Assembly (NCBI GenBank): GCA_025526915.1
Contig: JAHLKH010000084.1
Span: 1 to 64,000, forward strand
Origin: Entophlyctis helioformis
Taxonomy: Eukaryota > Chytridiomycota > Chytridiomycetes > Chytridiales > Chytriomycetaceae
Reading direction: 5' to 3'
Length of the DNA: 64,000 nt
The position numbers and the translations under genes were made by a program. The notes beneath the pieces are model-generated. The model was not told the origin of the DNA. It saw nothing but the letters and a program-made list of their open reading frames with translations, and did no database searches. The stretch's first letter is position 1, and the number at the start of each line of letters is the position of its first letter. Shown here piece after piece: positions 35,522-46,574 of this stretch.

Positions 35522-37505
35522 ATGCCCTTGAACGTTTCCGTTCAACTCCAACAGACAATGTGAGAACACCATGGCAGGCTACGAGCAGCATGGAGCGAGC
35601 GCACTGACGCTCGTGCTGTTGCTGACGCTGTTGCTGCTCTTCAAGGAAGCAGCGCAAGTCAGCTGGCGCGAGAGGCACCGTCGACAGCAACGATGCTGCT
35701 CAGCCACCGGCAGGCAATGACCAGCCGGACCTGCTGGTGACAGAGTCGTGCTCGACGCATTCACGTACTTTCCGGCTGAACGGCAAGGCTGCAGGAGGCA
35801 GCACCAACCCAGCCACGGGCGGCTCGTGGCAGGTCAAGATGCGCAGCAGCTTGTCGTTTGGGCTGTTCAAGAGCATGTTTCTGCCCGACGGCTTTCCAAG
35901 CAGCGTTGCACCAGGTGTGCCATGCACTGTGTCTGGGCCATCTGCCGTTGTGCATAAAGGCAACCGTGCGGCAGGCAGACTGACCAGCTAGCTGTGTGGC
36001 AGACTATGTCCGGTACCAGGCGTTCGACACGATGCAAGCGTTCGCGTCGTCCATCACGGGTCTGCTCGCGACCCAGGCCGCGTTCCAGCGGGCAGGCGTT
36101 GGGCAAGTTGGTCGCTGCTTGGCCATGGTCAGCCTTGTGCCTTTGACAAGCGAGAGTAGCGATCCTAACTCAGAAAGGATGAATGGATGGATGGATGGAT
36201 GGATGCGACAGAGATGCGACCGCAACCGCAACCGCCGCCACGCTCACTTGGATCTTGCAGGACGGGACCGGCATGGTTGGCCGTATTCTGTTTGCGTGGC
36301 AACTGACTGGCCAGCTGGATTCCGAGGTCAAGACATGGAGGTGCTCGCGCATTGTCCGACAGCATCTCCCTGTCGTTCCAGCCATCCCAGTTGAGCTGAT
36401 CTCGCTCTCGTGGCTTGCCGCTGTACAGATTTGCGGCAGACATCCTCAATGATGCGGGCATGCTGATGGAGATGCTGGCACCCCTGACACCGCGATCCGT
36501 GTCGTGGGCCATTGTCTGCCTTGCCACGCTTCTGCGGTCTCTGTGTGGCGTTGCCGGCGGATCGACCAAGGCCGCACTGTCTCACCACTTTGCCATCAAC
36601 GACAATGCGGCCGACTTGCATGCCAAGGACGGCAGCCAGGAAACGCTCGTGTCGCTCATTGGAATGATTGTTGGGTCGGCCGTGTTGCGGTCGCTGTCCG
36701 ACGCCAGCCCGGCGCTCACCTGGCTCGTCTTTGTGAGTCGTCTGTGTTTCTGGCGTATCAGATCACGGCTGACCATGGCTGACCTCCTGGTTCGCAGATC
36801 ACCCTCACATCGCTGCATCTATTCTTCAACTACTGGCAAGTCGTTTGGCAGCCGCTTTGTATGCAATCGTCAATGATGAATCCATGACTAAACCGCACGG
36901 CTCGAGCAGTGCGGTGTGCTCGGTCACGATCCCTGCACTCAACGAGCAGCGGGCATACCGCGTCATGACAACATTCCTCGGCTCCAACGGCGACTACATG
37001 CTCACACCTTTGCAAGTCAGCGCAAGCGAGTCTATTTTCTGGCGTCCGCGCGTGCGTCTGGGCGTGCCACTGAGTCTCGTCGTTGCCAAGTCGTCCAACG
37101 CATTGCAACTCGCAGACACGACGGCTGGCGATGTAGAGACGGTTTTGCGGCTGTTCAAGGGTCGCCCATATGTCATCAATAGACTTGACGATGGGACAAT
37201 GGCCGTCGCGTTGCATGCATCGCTGGATCGTACACACACACGGTCGATTCTGGTGCCACTGTATCACGCATTGTGTCTGCGCAACAGGCTGGAAGCCAAG
37301 GTTGGACGAGCAGGGACACGCGTGGAGATGACTGACGCAATGGTTCAAGAGACTGGCAAGCAGACGGATCGAGACATGGCGCGATTCCACACTCGCGCTT
37401 GTGGACGCTGGCTGGACCCTCGACGGCTACCCAAGCAAAGTCTTTTGCGAGCCATGGTCATGCTCATGGCGTGGGCATTTGGACACTCGTCCCAAGTCTG
37501 ACTGA
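35522..37505 (+). CDS. RUS1/RUSF1 family (DUF647) membrane protein
   Basis: This is a member of the Root-UVB-sensitive family, known from plants and animals (C16orf58); its biochemical role is not settled. I propose a short exon 1 (35522-35559, MPLNVSVQLQQT) joined at 35646. FGLFKSMFLPDGFPSSVAPG, VRYQAFDTMQAFASSITGLL and then WILQDGTGMVGRILFAW follow; the intron between them (36103-36211) is best read as GC-AG. RFADILNDAGMLMEMLAP, GVAGGSTKAALSHHFAINDN and the AKDGSQETLVSLIGMIVGSA region are highly conserved. A 49-bp intron (37301-37349) leads to ETWRDSTLALVDAGWTLDG and the end at 37505. About seven introns are present. It is convergent with SGT2. Confidence 0.85.
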
Positions 37506-37672
37506 CTGGCTGGTTGACTGATGATCCATCGAAGCAGCCCACACAGTCAAACGAGAGCAATGAATGGACAGTGCAGAATTGGAAATGGCAAGTACATGCG
37601 CTGTGTTTGACAGGATGATGCGTGGTTGGGGAAACAAGATCACAACGATGGGCGGCATCTGGTCTGTGCTGC

Positions 37673-39394
37673 TCACTTCTTGCCCATTTCGCCAGCCATC
37701 TTGGCGAGGGCGGGGTTGCTGAGAAGCTTGTTCATGGCCTCGGGATCCTGCATGAGAGACTGAGCCCTGTTGGACGGGATCCAAGTCAAAAGATGTCAGC
37801 CACGCACGTAAATGAAGATCCGCGCCAGAGGAGAAGCGACACGTACATCTGGGCAATCTGCGGGTTGTTCATCATCTCGGCCATGTTGGGGTTGTTCATC
37901 ATCGAGGCAATGCCGGGGTTGTTCATCATGGCCGCAATGTTGGGGTTGCTCATCATGGACGCGGCTGCCACAGTCGGGAAGCGATCTGTCAGCAGGCCAG
38001 CAAACACTCACGGCCCATGCACAAGTGTGGCTTACCCATGTTCATGATGTCGGGGTTGCTCATCATCGAGGCAAAGTCCATGCCGCCCATGCCGGGCATG
38101 CCGGGCATGCCGCCAGCAGATGGGCCAGGCGCGCTGCGGACAGCAGCGGCACCAATCTTGGACTTGGCAGCATTGAGCGCCTGCGTCATGGAGGCGTTTC
38201 CAGGCTCGAGCTTGAGGCCGCGCTCGTAGGCATCGGCCGACTCCTGGTACTCGCCGAGGCAGAAGTGGGCGTGTCTGCATGCATGCCACCACGGATCAGC
38301 ATTCCTGGCAGCTCACTGCGTTCTGACATCACGAATCCTCAATGAGATTGGCAGCATGGACGCACCCAAGACGCGAGAAGCCCTTGCTGTAGCCGGGATC
38401 GATCTCGATGGCCATGCTGGCATCGGCAATCGCAAGCTCGTGCTTGCCGTCCTGGCTGTACGCGGCAGCACTGGGTAGCCACCGCATGATTGTCGCGAGT
38501 GGATCGTCAGCAGTCCAGTCGGCCAGCCAAGAGGCAGAGTGCACGGCAAGCTGGCACGCACCGGTTGGCAAAGTAGACGGCGTTGTTGTCGTCGAGTGCA
38601 ATGGCCTCGGTGTACTTGCCGATGGCGTCTGCGAACTTCTTCTCGGCCATGAGCTTGTTGCCAAGCGCCTTGAGGCCCTCGGCCTTGGCCTTCTTCTCGG
38701 CCTCCTGCAGCGTGATCCATGTCGTCAGCCACACGGCCAGCGAGCGGCGCAAAGGATTGTTTCACGCACCGTTGGGCCGGCAGGAGCAGCGGCGGCAGCG
38801 GCAGCAGCAGCAGCAGCAGCAGCAGCCGCAGGAGCAGCCTGTTGTGCACGCCACCGTGCGGTCAAGTTCACGTCAGCATCAAGCGTGCGCACGGCAGGAC
38901 AAGCAGCACCCTTGGACAGATACCGCACGGCCCATGGATGTGTACCTTGGACTCGCCAATCTTCTTCTGGGTGGCAACGAACACATCGAAGATGGTCTGC
39001 AGCGAGGCCGGCTTGATGGAGTGGAGCGACTGCTGGGCGGCGTCCGAGTGGTCGACGCCAAAGGCCTCGCCGATGCACTGGATGGCGACTTTGGGCCGAT
39101 GCACACGGGTGGGACAGCGTCAAAGCCAGAGCCGAGCGGTTGCACGGTTGCAGGCGGATGCACAGACGGAACGGCCAGGAAGGAATCACGGTGCGTGTCA
39201 GCAGGACTGTGCGCAGCCCAGGACGCCGGGGGCAGAGCGCGCAACAGAGGGCGGCGGCAGGGAGGAGGAAAGCGAGGCGGGCACGTACCCTCGATGCCCT
39301 CGGCATCGTCGGCCTTGATGACGCCGCTCTTGATGGACGACTGCAGGAAGTCGCAGATGGCAAACGCAAGCTTCTGGCGGTTCGTGCTGGTCAT
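37673..39394 (-). CDS. SGT2: Small glutamine-rich TPR co-chaperone SGT2/SGTA
   Basis: This co-chaperone hands tail-anchored proteins to the GET pathway. ATG 39394 opens the dimerisation domain (KLAFAICDFLQSSIKSGVIK) and later AIQCIGEAFGVD. The central TPR array reads LKALGNKLMAEKKFADAIGK, EAIALDDNNAVYFANR and ELAIADASMAIEIDPGYSKG. The C-terminus is Met/Asn/Pro-rich with repeated ASMMSNPNIAAMMNNPGI units and ends KMAGEMGKK. Introns lie near 39290-39110, 38945-38840, 38800-38715, 38560-38470, 38345-38280, 38035-37970 and 37845-37765. A CAG run at 38803-38823 adds poly-Ala between the dimerisation domain and TPRs. Confidence 0.92.
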
Positions 39395-39595
39395 GTTGAT
39401 GGTTTCGAGGCGAAGTTGTTTCCCATTAATCTCAAAATGTTGCCGATGGTCAGGCGGGCGAATGCAGCACATGCAGCGCATGCCCAGCCGTTTGTGCGGT
39501 GTCTGAGCACACTCGCACCGTCATGGATACAGCAGCAGCAGCAGCAGCAGCAGCAGCACAGCCCGGCACTCCGGCAATGTACAAAGGTCTCACAT

Positions 39596-40294
39596 ATGGC
39601 ACAGTCGTCGTCGATGCAGCGCTGTCCACGACGCTTCAAGTCAACGTTCGAAGTGCCGCGCCGCAACGTGGACAGAACCATCACCAGTCTCATGGCACGG
39701 GTCCCCTACGAACTCCATCCCGACGCCATCTGCCGTCTCTTTGAGACGTTCGGCGTGGTGCGGGCAGTGCGGCTGATGCAGGACGAAACTGGCCGGTCGC
39801 TGGGTCTTGCCTTTGTGGATATGGACCAGGCTGGCGGTTTGGCTGCCCTCGATGCTGCTCGAAACGGCGGCATTCCCGTCGCAAAGGGCAAGGTCGTGCC
39901 CGAAGGCCGCATTGACGCCTTCATGATGATGGTATGCTGCTGCAGTCCAGCCCATTCTGTGCCGTGCAGCAGCTGACCTTGTTGAATGTGCATTGCGTGG
40001 GACTCGCAGGTTAAGAGACCAACTGACGAAGACGGCCCTCGAAGGGTAACCCCAAAGATGGAAAGGATCAAAGCACGAGCAGCGATCAAGAAGCTCAGGA
40101 AGAAGATCACGTATGACCGCAAGAAGATTGCAATGGTCCACGGGACTGCAAAGATCGAGGAACTCGAGTTGGAACTCATGCAGAAACAGGACGAACTTCG
40201 AGCCAAAGTGCGGCAGTTTGAAACGGCCAAAAGTCTCAAGAGGGCATTGAAGCAAGCTGCCAAGGCCGGGCCAATGGATTATGACGATGAATGA
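39596..40294 (+). CDS. RRM-domain RNA-binding protein, specific family not recognised
   Basis: ATG 39596 (MAQSSSMQRCPRRFKST) begins a frame with one RNA-recognition motif: SLMARVPYELHPDAICRLFE, then FGVVRAVRLMQDETGRSLGL and AFVDMDQAGGLAALDAARNG. An intron (about 39929-40010) separates it from a Lys/Arg-rich coiled tail (RIKARAAIKKLRKKI) ending GPMDYDDE. The RNP motifs are weak, so RNA binding is likely but unproven. It is divergent from SGT2. A start at 39523 in another frame gives a poly-Ala peptide that does not join the RRM and was rejected. Confidence 0.65.
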
Positions 40295-40495
40295 ATGAAG
40301 CAAGGAAGCAAGGAAAGTCGGAAGGAATTGCTTTTTATGACAACGATTGGTGCGCAGTGTGCAACAGATCAGACAATCCAATGTGGGTCGTGACCCAAGA
40401 TCAGACGCGCCAACGATTCAAGAGGGCAACTGGCTTGCCCAACAACAAAACAACACATTCGCATCCGCAGTCCATCAGAGCACAAGCATATCATC

Positions 40496-41473
40496 ATGGG
40501 CGAACTCGCAGGCACGACAGACAATAGCAGCAAGCCAACGCCAGCTGCGCCAGTGTTTCCAAAGCCGCTGCAAAAGGTGGACAAACCTTCAGACATCAAG
40601 GTATAGGCAGATGCCGGCGACGCTGCTTGCCCTTTGGTGCAGCAAGAACAACGCAAGCAGACAAGCCTATCGGCAGTACTCATGGCAACATGCTTGTGGC
40701 AACATGGCAGATTATCCTGCTTGGCGACAGTGCCGTCGGCAAGTCGAAGCTCATGGAACGCTTCCTGCTTGACGACTACGTGCCACACCAGCTCTCCACG
40801 TACGCACTCACCATCTTCCGGTACAAGACGCCTCATCCGGTCAAAACGCCTGCAACCGCGGCGCAGTCGCAGCCGCCCATGCTCGAGATCGACTTTTGGG
40901 ACACAGCTGGCCAGGAACGCTTCCAGAGCATGCATTCATCGTACTACATGGGAGCGCATGCGTGTATCCTCGTGTTTGATGTCACGCGCAAAGTCACGTA
41001 CAAGAACCTCGATCAGTGGTACGACGAGCTGGTTAGGCATCGTGGCATCAAGGTAAACAAGGCGGCGCCGCTCCAACTTGCGTACACACACACATCTCGT
41101 GTCTGCATACTTGAGTTGACACGTGTTGCGTGTACAGATGCCCGTGATTGTGGTGGCAAACAAGATCGACATGGACCCGTCTCGTGCCACCAAGTCGTTT
41201 GCATTCATCGAGAAGCGACGCGCCGAGCGTGGCGGCGTGGAGTCGGGACCCGACCAGGACATGCCCTTCTATTTCGTGTCGGCGTCGGATGGATCCAATG
41301 TTGTGACCATCTTCCGCGAAGCCATTCGGCTGGCTGTGGCGTACAAGGAGAAGATGGCCACAGAGGGTGCCGGCACGTTTGTGGACGACGTGATGCAGTT
41401 CATTGCAGAGGAGGAGGGGCGGGCCGATGGCGGCATTTTTGGAAGTGGCGCCAAGAGCGAGATTCCTGCTTGA
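40496..41473 (+). CDS. RABL2: RABL2-type intraflagellar-transport small GTPase
   Basis: RABL2 binds GTP at the ciliary base and triggers IFT-B entry. ATG 40496 starts a 35-residue leader; a GT-AG intron (40601-40710) joins DIK to IILLGDSAVGKSKLMERFL. QLSTYALTIFRYKT, FWDTAGQERFQSMHSSYYMG, then KVTYKNLDQWYDEL follow. After an intron (about 41053-41136) come PVIVVANKIDMD and FYFVSASDGSNVVTIFREAI. P-loop, DTAGQER and NKID motifs are all intact. No C-terminal prenylation cysteine is present, as in RABL2. Conservation with animal RABL2 is strong. Presence supports a flagellated organism. Confidence 0.93.
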
Positions 41474-41670
41474 TGCTCAGTGCTCGGATTGGGCATTGGA
41501 TTGGCTGTGGATCTGGCGTCGCTTGATTGGACTCGATCGCATGGAAGAGCCGAGTGCAGCAGCAAGACAGAGTATAAAATCCTTCGCATCACGACCATCT
41601 TCTTTACTTTGGCGTCAACATCAAAGTGAGCCAACAACACGTTGCCTAAACGCAGTCGTAAAGGTGACTA

Positions 41671-43455
41671 CTACTTGGATTTCTTTGCCTTGCCATTCTG
41701 CTGCTCGTCTGCATCCATTGCTGCACGCTTGCCGAGCGTCTTGGCAAGCTCGCCGCGCAAAACGGCCGGAACGGCGTCCATGGGCAGAGCAGCAGCAGCG
41801 GCCTTTCTGGACAGTTGCGCCAGGAGCATGCTGGGAGCGAGCGAGCAAGCATGGCATGGCATGGCATATCGTGTGTGAGATCAGGGACGCCTGGCATTGC
41901 CACCATCCGAAAAACTTACTCCATGACGACAAGGACAGCCATAGCCTCAACAATCGGCACGGCGCGCGGAAGCACGCATGGATCGTGGCGTCCCTTGGCC
42001 TCGAGTGTGCCAGCGACGCCATCGTACGTGGCAGTCTCCTGTGCCATGCCAATAGTGGCGGCGGGCTTGAATCCAACCTTGAAGTAGATGTCTTCGCCGT
42101 TGGAAATGCCGCCCTGGATGCCGCCAGAAAAGTTGGTGGTTGTGCCCAGACTGCCATCCGCCTTGGAGACGAAGGCGTCGTTGTGCAGGTGGCCCGGAAT
42201 GTTGGTGCCTGCGAATCCACTGCCAATCTCAAAGCCCTTGGTCGCAGGAATCGACAGCATTGCATGTGCCAGCTGTGCCTCGAGCTTGTCGAAGCAAGGC
42301 TCGCCCAGACCGGCAGGCACGTTGCGGATGACACAGACAACAGACCCGCCGATCGAGTCGTGTGCATCTCTCGACTTGACAATCACCTGTTGGACTGCCG
42401 AGTCAGACCAGGATGTCGGCATCAGGATCCGTACCAGAATGGGCTGCTTACGTTGCGCATCTTGTTGGCACCGTCGGCCGTCGGGCAGCGCACTTCGTTG
42501 GCATCCACGTCTGCGCGAGACACTGTCTTCAAGAGCTTCCACCAGTCCGTCCACTTGCTCATCCAGGCGTCCTTGGCATCAACCGTCGTGAACGGCTCAA
42601 TGGGCTCGATCGACACAGGGCCGATCGACGACACAAAGCCAACCACCTCGATGCCATGAACCGTCTTTAGGTACTTTTCGGCGACAGCGGCGGCAGCCAC
42701 ACGACCTGCCCCGTGCACATGTGTTGTCAGCCATGCGGCGGATGAGATTCGATCTGGAAGAGCATTCAAGCGGCCTGCCAGCGGCACAATGCTCGACAGG
42801 GCACACGGCAGGGCAGCCTCGTCCTGCACGCACCAATGGTCTCGCGGGCACTCGAACGGCCGCCGCCAGACGAGGCCTTGACGCCGTACTTTTGCAGATA
42901 CGTCCAGTCGGCATGCGACGGGCGGGGGAACACATCCATCTCGCCATAGTCGCGCGGCCGCTGGTCCTCGTTGGGCACCATCATGGCAATCGGCGTGCCG
43001 AGCGTGAAGCCCATCTCGGTGCCTGACAGAATCGACACTCGGTCCTTTTCGTCTCGCTGTTGGTCGGCAGTACGCCGTCCGCCGTCGTGCGTCGTGTGTC
43101 GTGCGGCGTTGGCATGTGCAGGCGGTTCATGGTCAGCCACTTGAACGGCAGAGGTGCATCGAGCTGCGGCGGCCAAGACCAGACAGCATGTGGAACGTAC
43201 AGGCGTTGTCAGACTGCTCTGGCCCGGCCGTCTGCGGCTCAACTGCGGCTGCACATCGCCCTCGGTCAGCGGCAGGCCAGGAGGGCAGCCGTCGACAATC
43301 ACGCCGACCGCCTTGCAGTGCGACTCGCCAAACGTCGTGACCTTGTAGTGGCTGCGGCGGGAGAGGCCATGGGTCCCACGAGCGCTGCAGCGTTAGCATC
43401 TGCCGTTCACTGCTCGCTGCGGCCCGCGCCAGCCTCACCTTCCAAACGAACTCAT
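41671..43455 (-). CDS. ARO2: Chorismate synthase
   Basis: This enzyme catalyses the last shikimate step, converting 5-enolpyruvylshikimate-3-phosphate to chorismate with reduced FMN. Exon 1 is just 17 bases (43455-43439, MSSFG); splicing to 43351 gives [20 protein letters not shown], the family start. [20 protein letters not shown], then RRRPGQSSL follow, with [34 protein letters not shown] and [12 protein letters not shown]. Later come [30 protein letters not shown] and [16 protein letters not shown]. The end is NGKAKKSK. All FMN/EPSP-binding signatures appear intact. At least five introns are present. It is convergent with RABL2. Confidence 0.95.
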
Positions 43456-43663
43456 GTTTGCGGGATGCGGGGAAAGAGTTGGTTTCCACCGCCTCATGGC
43501 GTGCTTGATCGCATGCCCGTGCACCGACGAGCGACGACTCGCTCGGCAGCAAGTGTCCTGTGCAGGATGGGCTCAAGTCTGTCAGCAGGTGCGACACGGC
43601 TGCCATCCACACTGCGTTCCAGATGCCACAAGACAGCCAATATCAGTCGCGATCCGGTCTTTG
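43456..43663. other. Promoter side of ARO2, no gene seen
   Basis: This is upstream of the ARO2 start. I see no splice-compatible coding frame and no recognisable motif. Confidence 0.4.
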
Positions 43664-43994
43664 ACTCGCGACGCTCTGAAGGTGCACGGTTCTTGATGCT
43701 TGCTGGTGTGGGCGGCATCTACACGGCTCGCCGCGCCATCAACGCCAGGTTGCTCGACTCACCCCGTTTGGCGACGGTTCATGCTGCATCATGTGCGGCG
43801 AGGATCTGGGAAGCACGGTGGAGACTGCGCACTTTGCACTCAAGTGCACAGAGGAGCGGATCGTGGCTATGCGCACAGCGCATGAGATGTTTTGGATGGT
43901 TTCCAACGAACCTGTGCCATTACCGATGGGACGTGCAATGCGAGCACTTGGAGTTTTGCAGCCTGATCGATTCACACTGTTGACATTACAATAA
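43664..43994 (+). pseudogene. Possible non-LTR retrotransposon C-terminal remnant
   Basis: The + strand frame through 43750-43994 reads LTPFGDGSCCIMCGEDLGST, then VETAHFALKC. This gives a CX2CX11HX4C arrangement like the zinc knuckle at the end of LINE reverse transcriptases. No reverse transcriptase core is found upstream; a second frame (MLAGVGGIYTARRAINAR) may be an older broken part. A small unknown zinc protein is the alternative. Confidence 0.3.
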
Positions 43995-44032
43995 ACATAT
44001 ATTACATGTCAAAATTTGAGACAAGAAGGGGT

Positions 44033-44104
44033 CTTCAGTAGTATAGTGGCTAGTATCTCCGCCTGTCACGCGGAAGACCGGGGTTCGATTCCCCGCTGAA
44101 GAGC
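44033..44104 (+). tRNA. tRNA-Asp (anticodon GUC)
   Basis: This forms a complete 72-nt cloverleaf: acceptor TCTTCAG pairs with CTGAAGA, followed by a G discriminator. The anticodon arm is CCGCCTGTCACGCGG with GTC in the loop. The T arm is CCGGGGTTCGATTCCCCG with a perfect B box. The A-box-like TAGTATAGTGG matches eukaryotic tRNA-Asp. There is no intron, and no CCA is encoded. Confidence 0.97.
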
Positions 44105-44109
44105 ATTCT

Positions 44110-44114
44110 TTTTG
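44110..44114 (+). terminator. Pol III terminator of tRNA-Asp
   Basis: A run of five T six bases after the tRNA end fits RNA polymerase III termination. Confidence 0.7.
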
Positions 44115-44387
44115 CCCGATTGGCCGTTTTGCTGCCGGCCTTGACTGCCGTGCGTTTCTTTTGCTCCCTTCCGCACTGATGGTCAAGCAAACGGCAGTAC
44201 CTTGCAGACACTGATCCAGCCGTCATATGCCGCCCAATAACGGCCAACAGCGCCACTTGCGCACTTTCGCAATGTGGCGTCAGCCCGAACAGATGTTGCG
44301 CCGCAGATGTGCACTGATTGGATGCAGATTCGAAGCGATCCTCGCGAGATGCGGACGCATGTTTCACCGCACCTTGAATTCACTACG

Positions 44388-45679
44388 ATGCCGTTTGTCA
44401 ACGTCGCCGATGCGAGCGCACAGCCGGTGCACACCTACTACGAAGTCCATGGCAGCGGCCCACAGAAGATCCTCCTGGTTGGCGGTGTGTGGCTGATTCG
44501 CCTCGGCGTTTGGATGTCCAACCGAGTGCTGATATCCTTGCATTGAACGGCGCTCCATGGAAGCCACAGGTGTTTCAACGACCGCTCACTTTTGGGATAA
44601 GCAGGTACTTGCTCATCGTGAACGCCGCTGAGTGGTGCATGCTGTTGTCAAGATGCACTGACATGGACATGGCAGATCGACTTCTTTTCCCGCTATCCAG
44701 AGTTCTCGGTGTGCGTCTTTGACAACAGAGGCAGCGGCCATTCATCTGCACCGCCAGGGCATTATTCGTGAGCCAGTTCTGCATTGCGTTCACTGTGCTT
44801 GTGTTTGGCTGCACGCTGACAATGGACTTGGCTGCGTGGGCAACAGCACCAAGATCATGGCTACTGATGCATTGCGGCTCATCAACCATCTCAAGTGGCG
44901 CCACGTCAATCTTGTCGGCATGTCACTTGGAGGCATGATATCACAGGAACTGGCGCTTATGCTTGGCAGTCGCGTCAAGAGTCTATCGCTGGTCAGCACC
45001 TACTGCAAGCTTCCCGGACTGCCAGTAAGTTGTATGAATGGCATCTCCAATGGATAGCTTGCCTTGTTTCACTGACAGCTCCACCCGGAATAGCTCTCTA
45101 TCGCAAAGTTTGTCATTGGAAGTGGAAACGATCCGACCAACTTCAAGACCTATCCGTACTTTTTCTCGAGCATGATGCTCCCAGCGTGGTGGCTGAAACA
45201 GTCGTCCATACAAGACCCGCCGATCACAAACCACGAGGCCATTGCAACATTCCTGTACGACCGCATGCTCGCCGTCGGCCCGCAAAGCATTCAAGGGCTC
45301 GTGAGGCAGCCCATTGCAGCTGGTCTGCATTATTGCGACCGCCGTCTGGATGAGATCCGCGCATACGGATATCCGATCCTTGTCATGACTGGCGATGACG
45401 ACCAGGTCTGTTGTTTCGCATATCATCTGTTGTCAGGCCTGCATCTGACTGGAGTGCATTCCGCAGATCATTCTGCAACCATCCAGCTCCGAGTATCTCG
45501 CCCAACGTCTTCAGGCTCGACTCGAGATCTACAAGGGCGGCGGCCACGGCCTGATGTGGCAGTGTCCCGAATGGCACGACAGTCTGCTCCTCGAGACCAT
45601 TCGCAAGGGCCACAATCGCCGCTCCAAGAACCACAAAAAGGCCAGGACGACTGGAGCACGAGCTGTGCGGCTGACTTGA
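44388..45679 (+). CDS. Alpha/beta-hydrolase fold protein
   Basis: This is a serine hydrolase of unknown substrate. ATG 44388 starts MPFVNVADASAQPVHTYYEV. Introns at 44485-44569, 44605-44675, 44768-44846, 45025-45093 and 45406-45466 give one continuous frame. It contains KILLVGGVSTTAHFWDKQID, then FFSRYPEFSVCVFDNRGSGH, the nucleophile elbow VGMSLGGM, PILVMTGDDDQ and the catalytic histidine in YKGGGHGLMWQ. Ser, Asp and His of the triad can all be assigned. The tail is Lys/Arg-rich (RKGHNRRSKNHKKART). The fold resembles fungal hydrolases annotated as epoxide-hydrolase- or lipase-like, but the sequence does not decide the substrate. It is convergent with the uL30m gene. Confidence 0.85.
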
Positions 45680-45778
45680 ACCCTCAAATGAATGCACATC
45701 GAATGGACAATCCCGGCATTCATTCTTGCTGGCGATGGGCTGCACTGACTAAAGCGTGAGCAGATCTCGTCTGGACAC

Positions 45779-46498
45779 TCAGAACGTTTTGCCCACCATG
45801 CTGCTGATCTTGCTGTATCCAGCAGGCAGCGTTGCCTTGACTGGGATGTTGTTAACGAGCCGGACCGTCACAAGCTCCTTGACTTTCAGCAGCTGGCCGG
45901 CACTTCTGGGTCCAACCAGACGCCAGACAACCTGGTGACGCTTGGACAGACCCAGGGCCGACACCACCGTGCGCGTCGTCTGCGGCAGACCAAACAGGCC
46001 TCGTCTAAGCGTGATCTCAAAGAAGCGGTATGGGTAGCCGTGGTACTCGTTGGCAGCAAGAGGTGCATCGGGCCTGGCTGGACGAGAGCGGTAGTCGGCC
46101 TCGGTCTCGCCCGGAGCGAACGTCGTGGGCAGCGGGCGGGATGTCTCGACGTCGGTGAGGTAGCGCTTGGCAATGCCGTTCTTGTTGCGCAGATGGGCCG
46201 AGCGAGCTGGGTCGATGTTGCATGCAGGCGGGAACCAGTTGGACGTCTTGGTTTTGCGAGGCAGAGTGCCGAGGTCGTCGGCGGACGGGTAGTTGGGCTC
46301 GACGTCTGGAGCCTTCTTGCGGGGCGTGCGTGGGTACAGGCATGGTGCTGTGCCGGTGGAGAACAGACGGCCGACGGTCGCTGCTGCTGTGACGGTTGCA
46401 GCGGCTGCTGCTGCTCCTCCAACTGCTCCGGCATGCGGCTGACGCACGCCGGCTGCGCTGCCCAGAACCCTCTGCACCAACGTGAACATGGCGGTCAA
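45779..46498 (-). CDS. Mitochondrial large-subunit ribosomal protein uL30m
   Basis: This is a single-exon gene. The N-terminus (MTAMFTLVQRVLG, Ala-rich, with RLFSTG) is a mitochondrial presequence. The C-terminal part YRFFEITLRRGLFGLPQTTR, then VVSALGLSKRHQVVWR and AGQLLKVKELVTVRLV, is the L30 fold (yeast Mrpl33, human MRPL30). The central basic region (YPRTPRKKAPDVEPNYPSAD) is a mitoribosome extension. The first ATG is used; one three codons later is possible. A TCACGTGA site lies about 50 bases upstream, and the boundary of the 3-kb duplication lies about 75 bases upstream. Confidence 0.85.
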   Translation of the reverse strand: MTAMFTLVQRVLGSAAGVRQPHAGAVGGAAAAAATVTAAATVGRLFSTGTAPCLYPRTPRKKAPDVEPNYPSADDLGTLPRKTKTSNWFPPACNIDPARSAHLRNKNGIAKRYLTDVETSRPLPTTFAPGETEADYRSRPARPDAPLAANEYHGYPYRFFEITLRRGLFGLPQTTRTVVSALGLSKRHQVVWRLVGPRSAGQLLKVKELVTVRLVNNIPVKATLPAGYSKISSMVGKTF

Positions 46499-46546
46499 CG
46501 GCCAAGCGGAAAACGAGATCGTCGAGCAGCCATGAGAAAACGACAG

Positions 46547-46554
46547 TCACGTGA
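46547..46554. promoter_or_regulatory. TCACGTGA E-box upstream of uL30m gene
   Basis: This perfect palindrome lies 49 bases before the uL30m start codon. It matches the motif at 2493-2500 and 17540-17547. Confidence 0.4.
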
Positions 46555-46574
46555 CTTGTTGGGTGTTGCGTGCA

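Noticed and set aside
36180..36207. GGAT repeat as a separate mobile insertion
   Set aside because: It lies entirely within the RUS-gene GC-AG intron and is a simple microsatellite.
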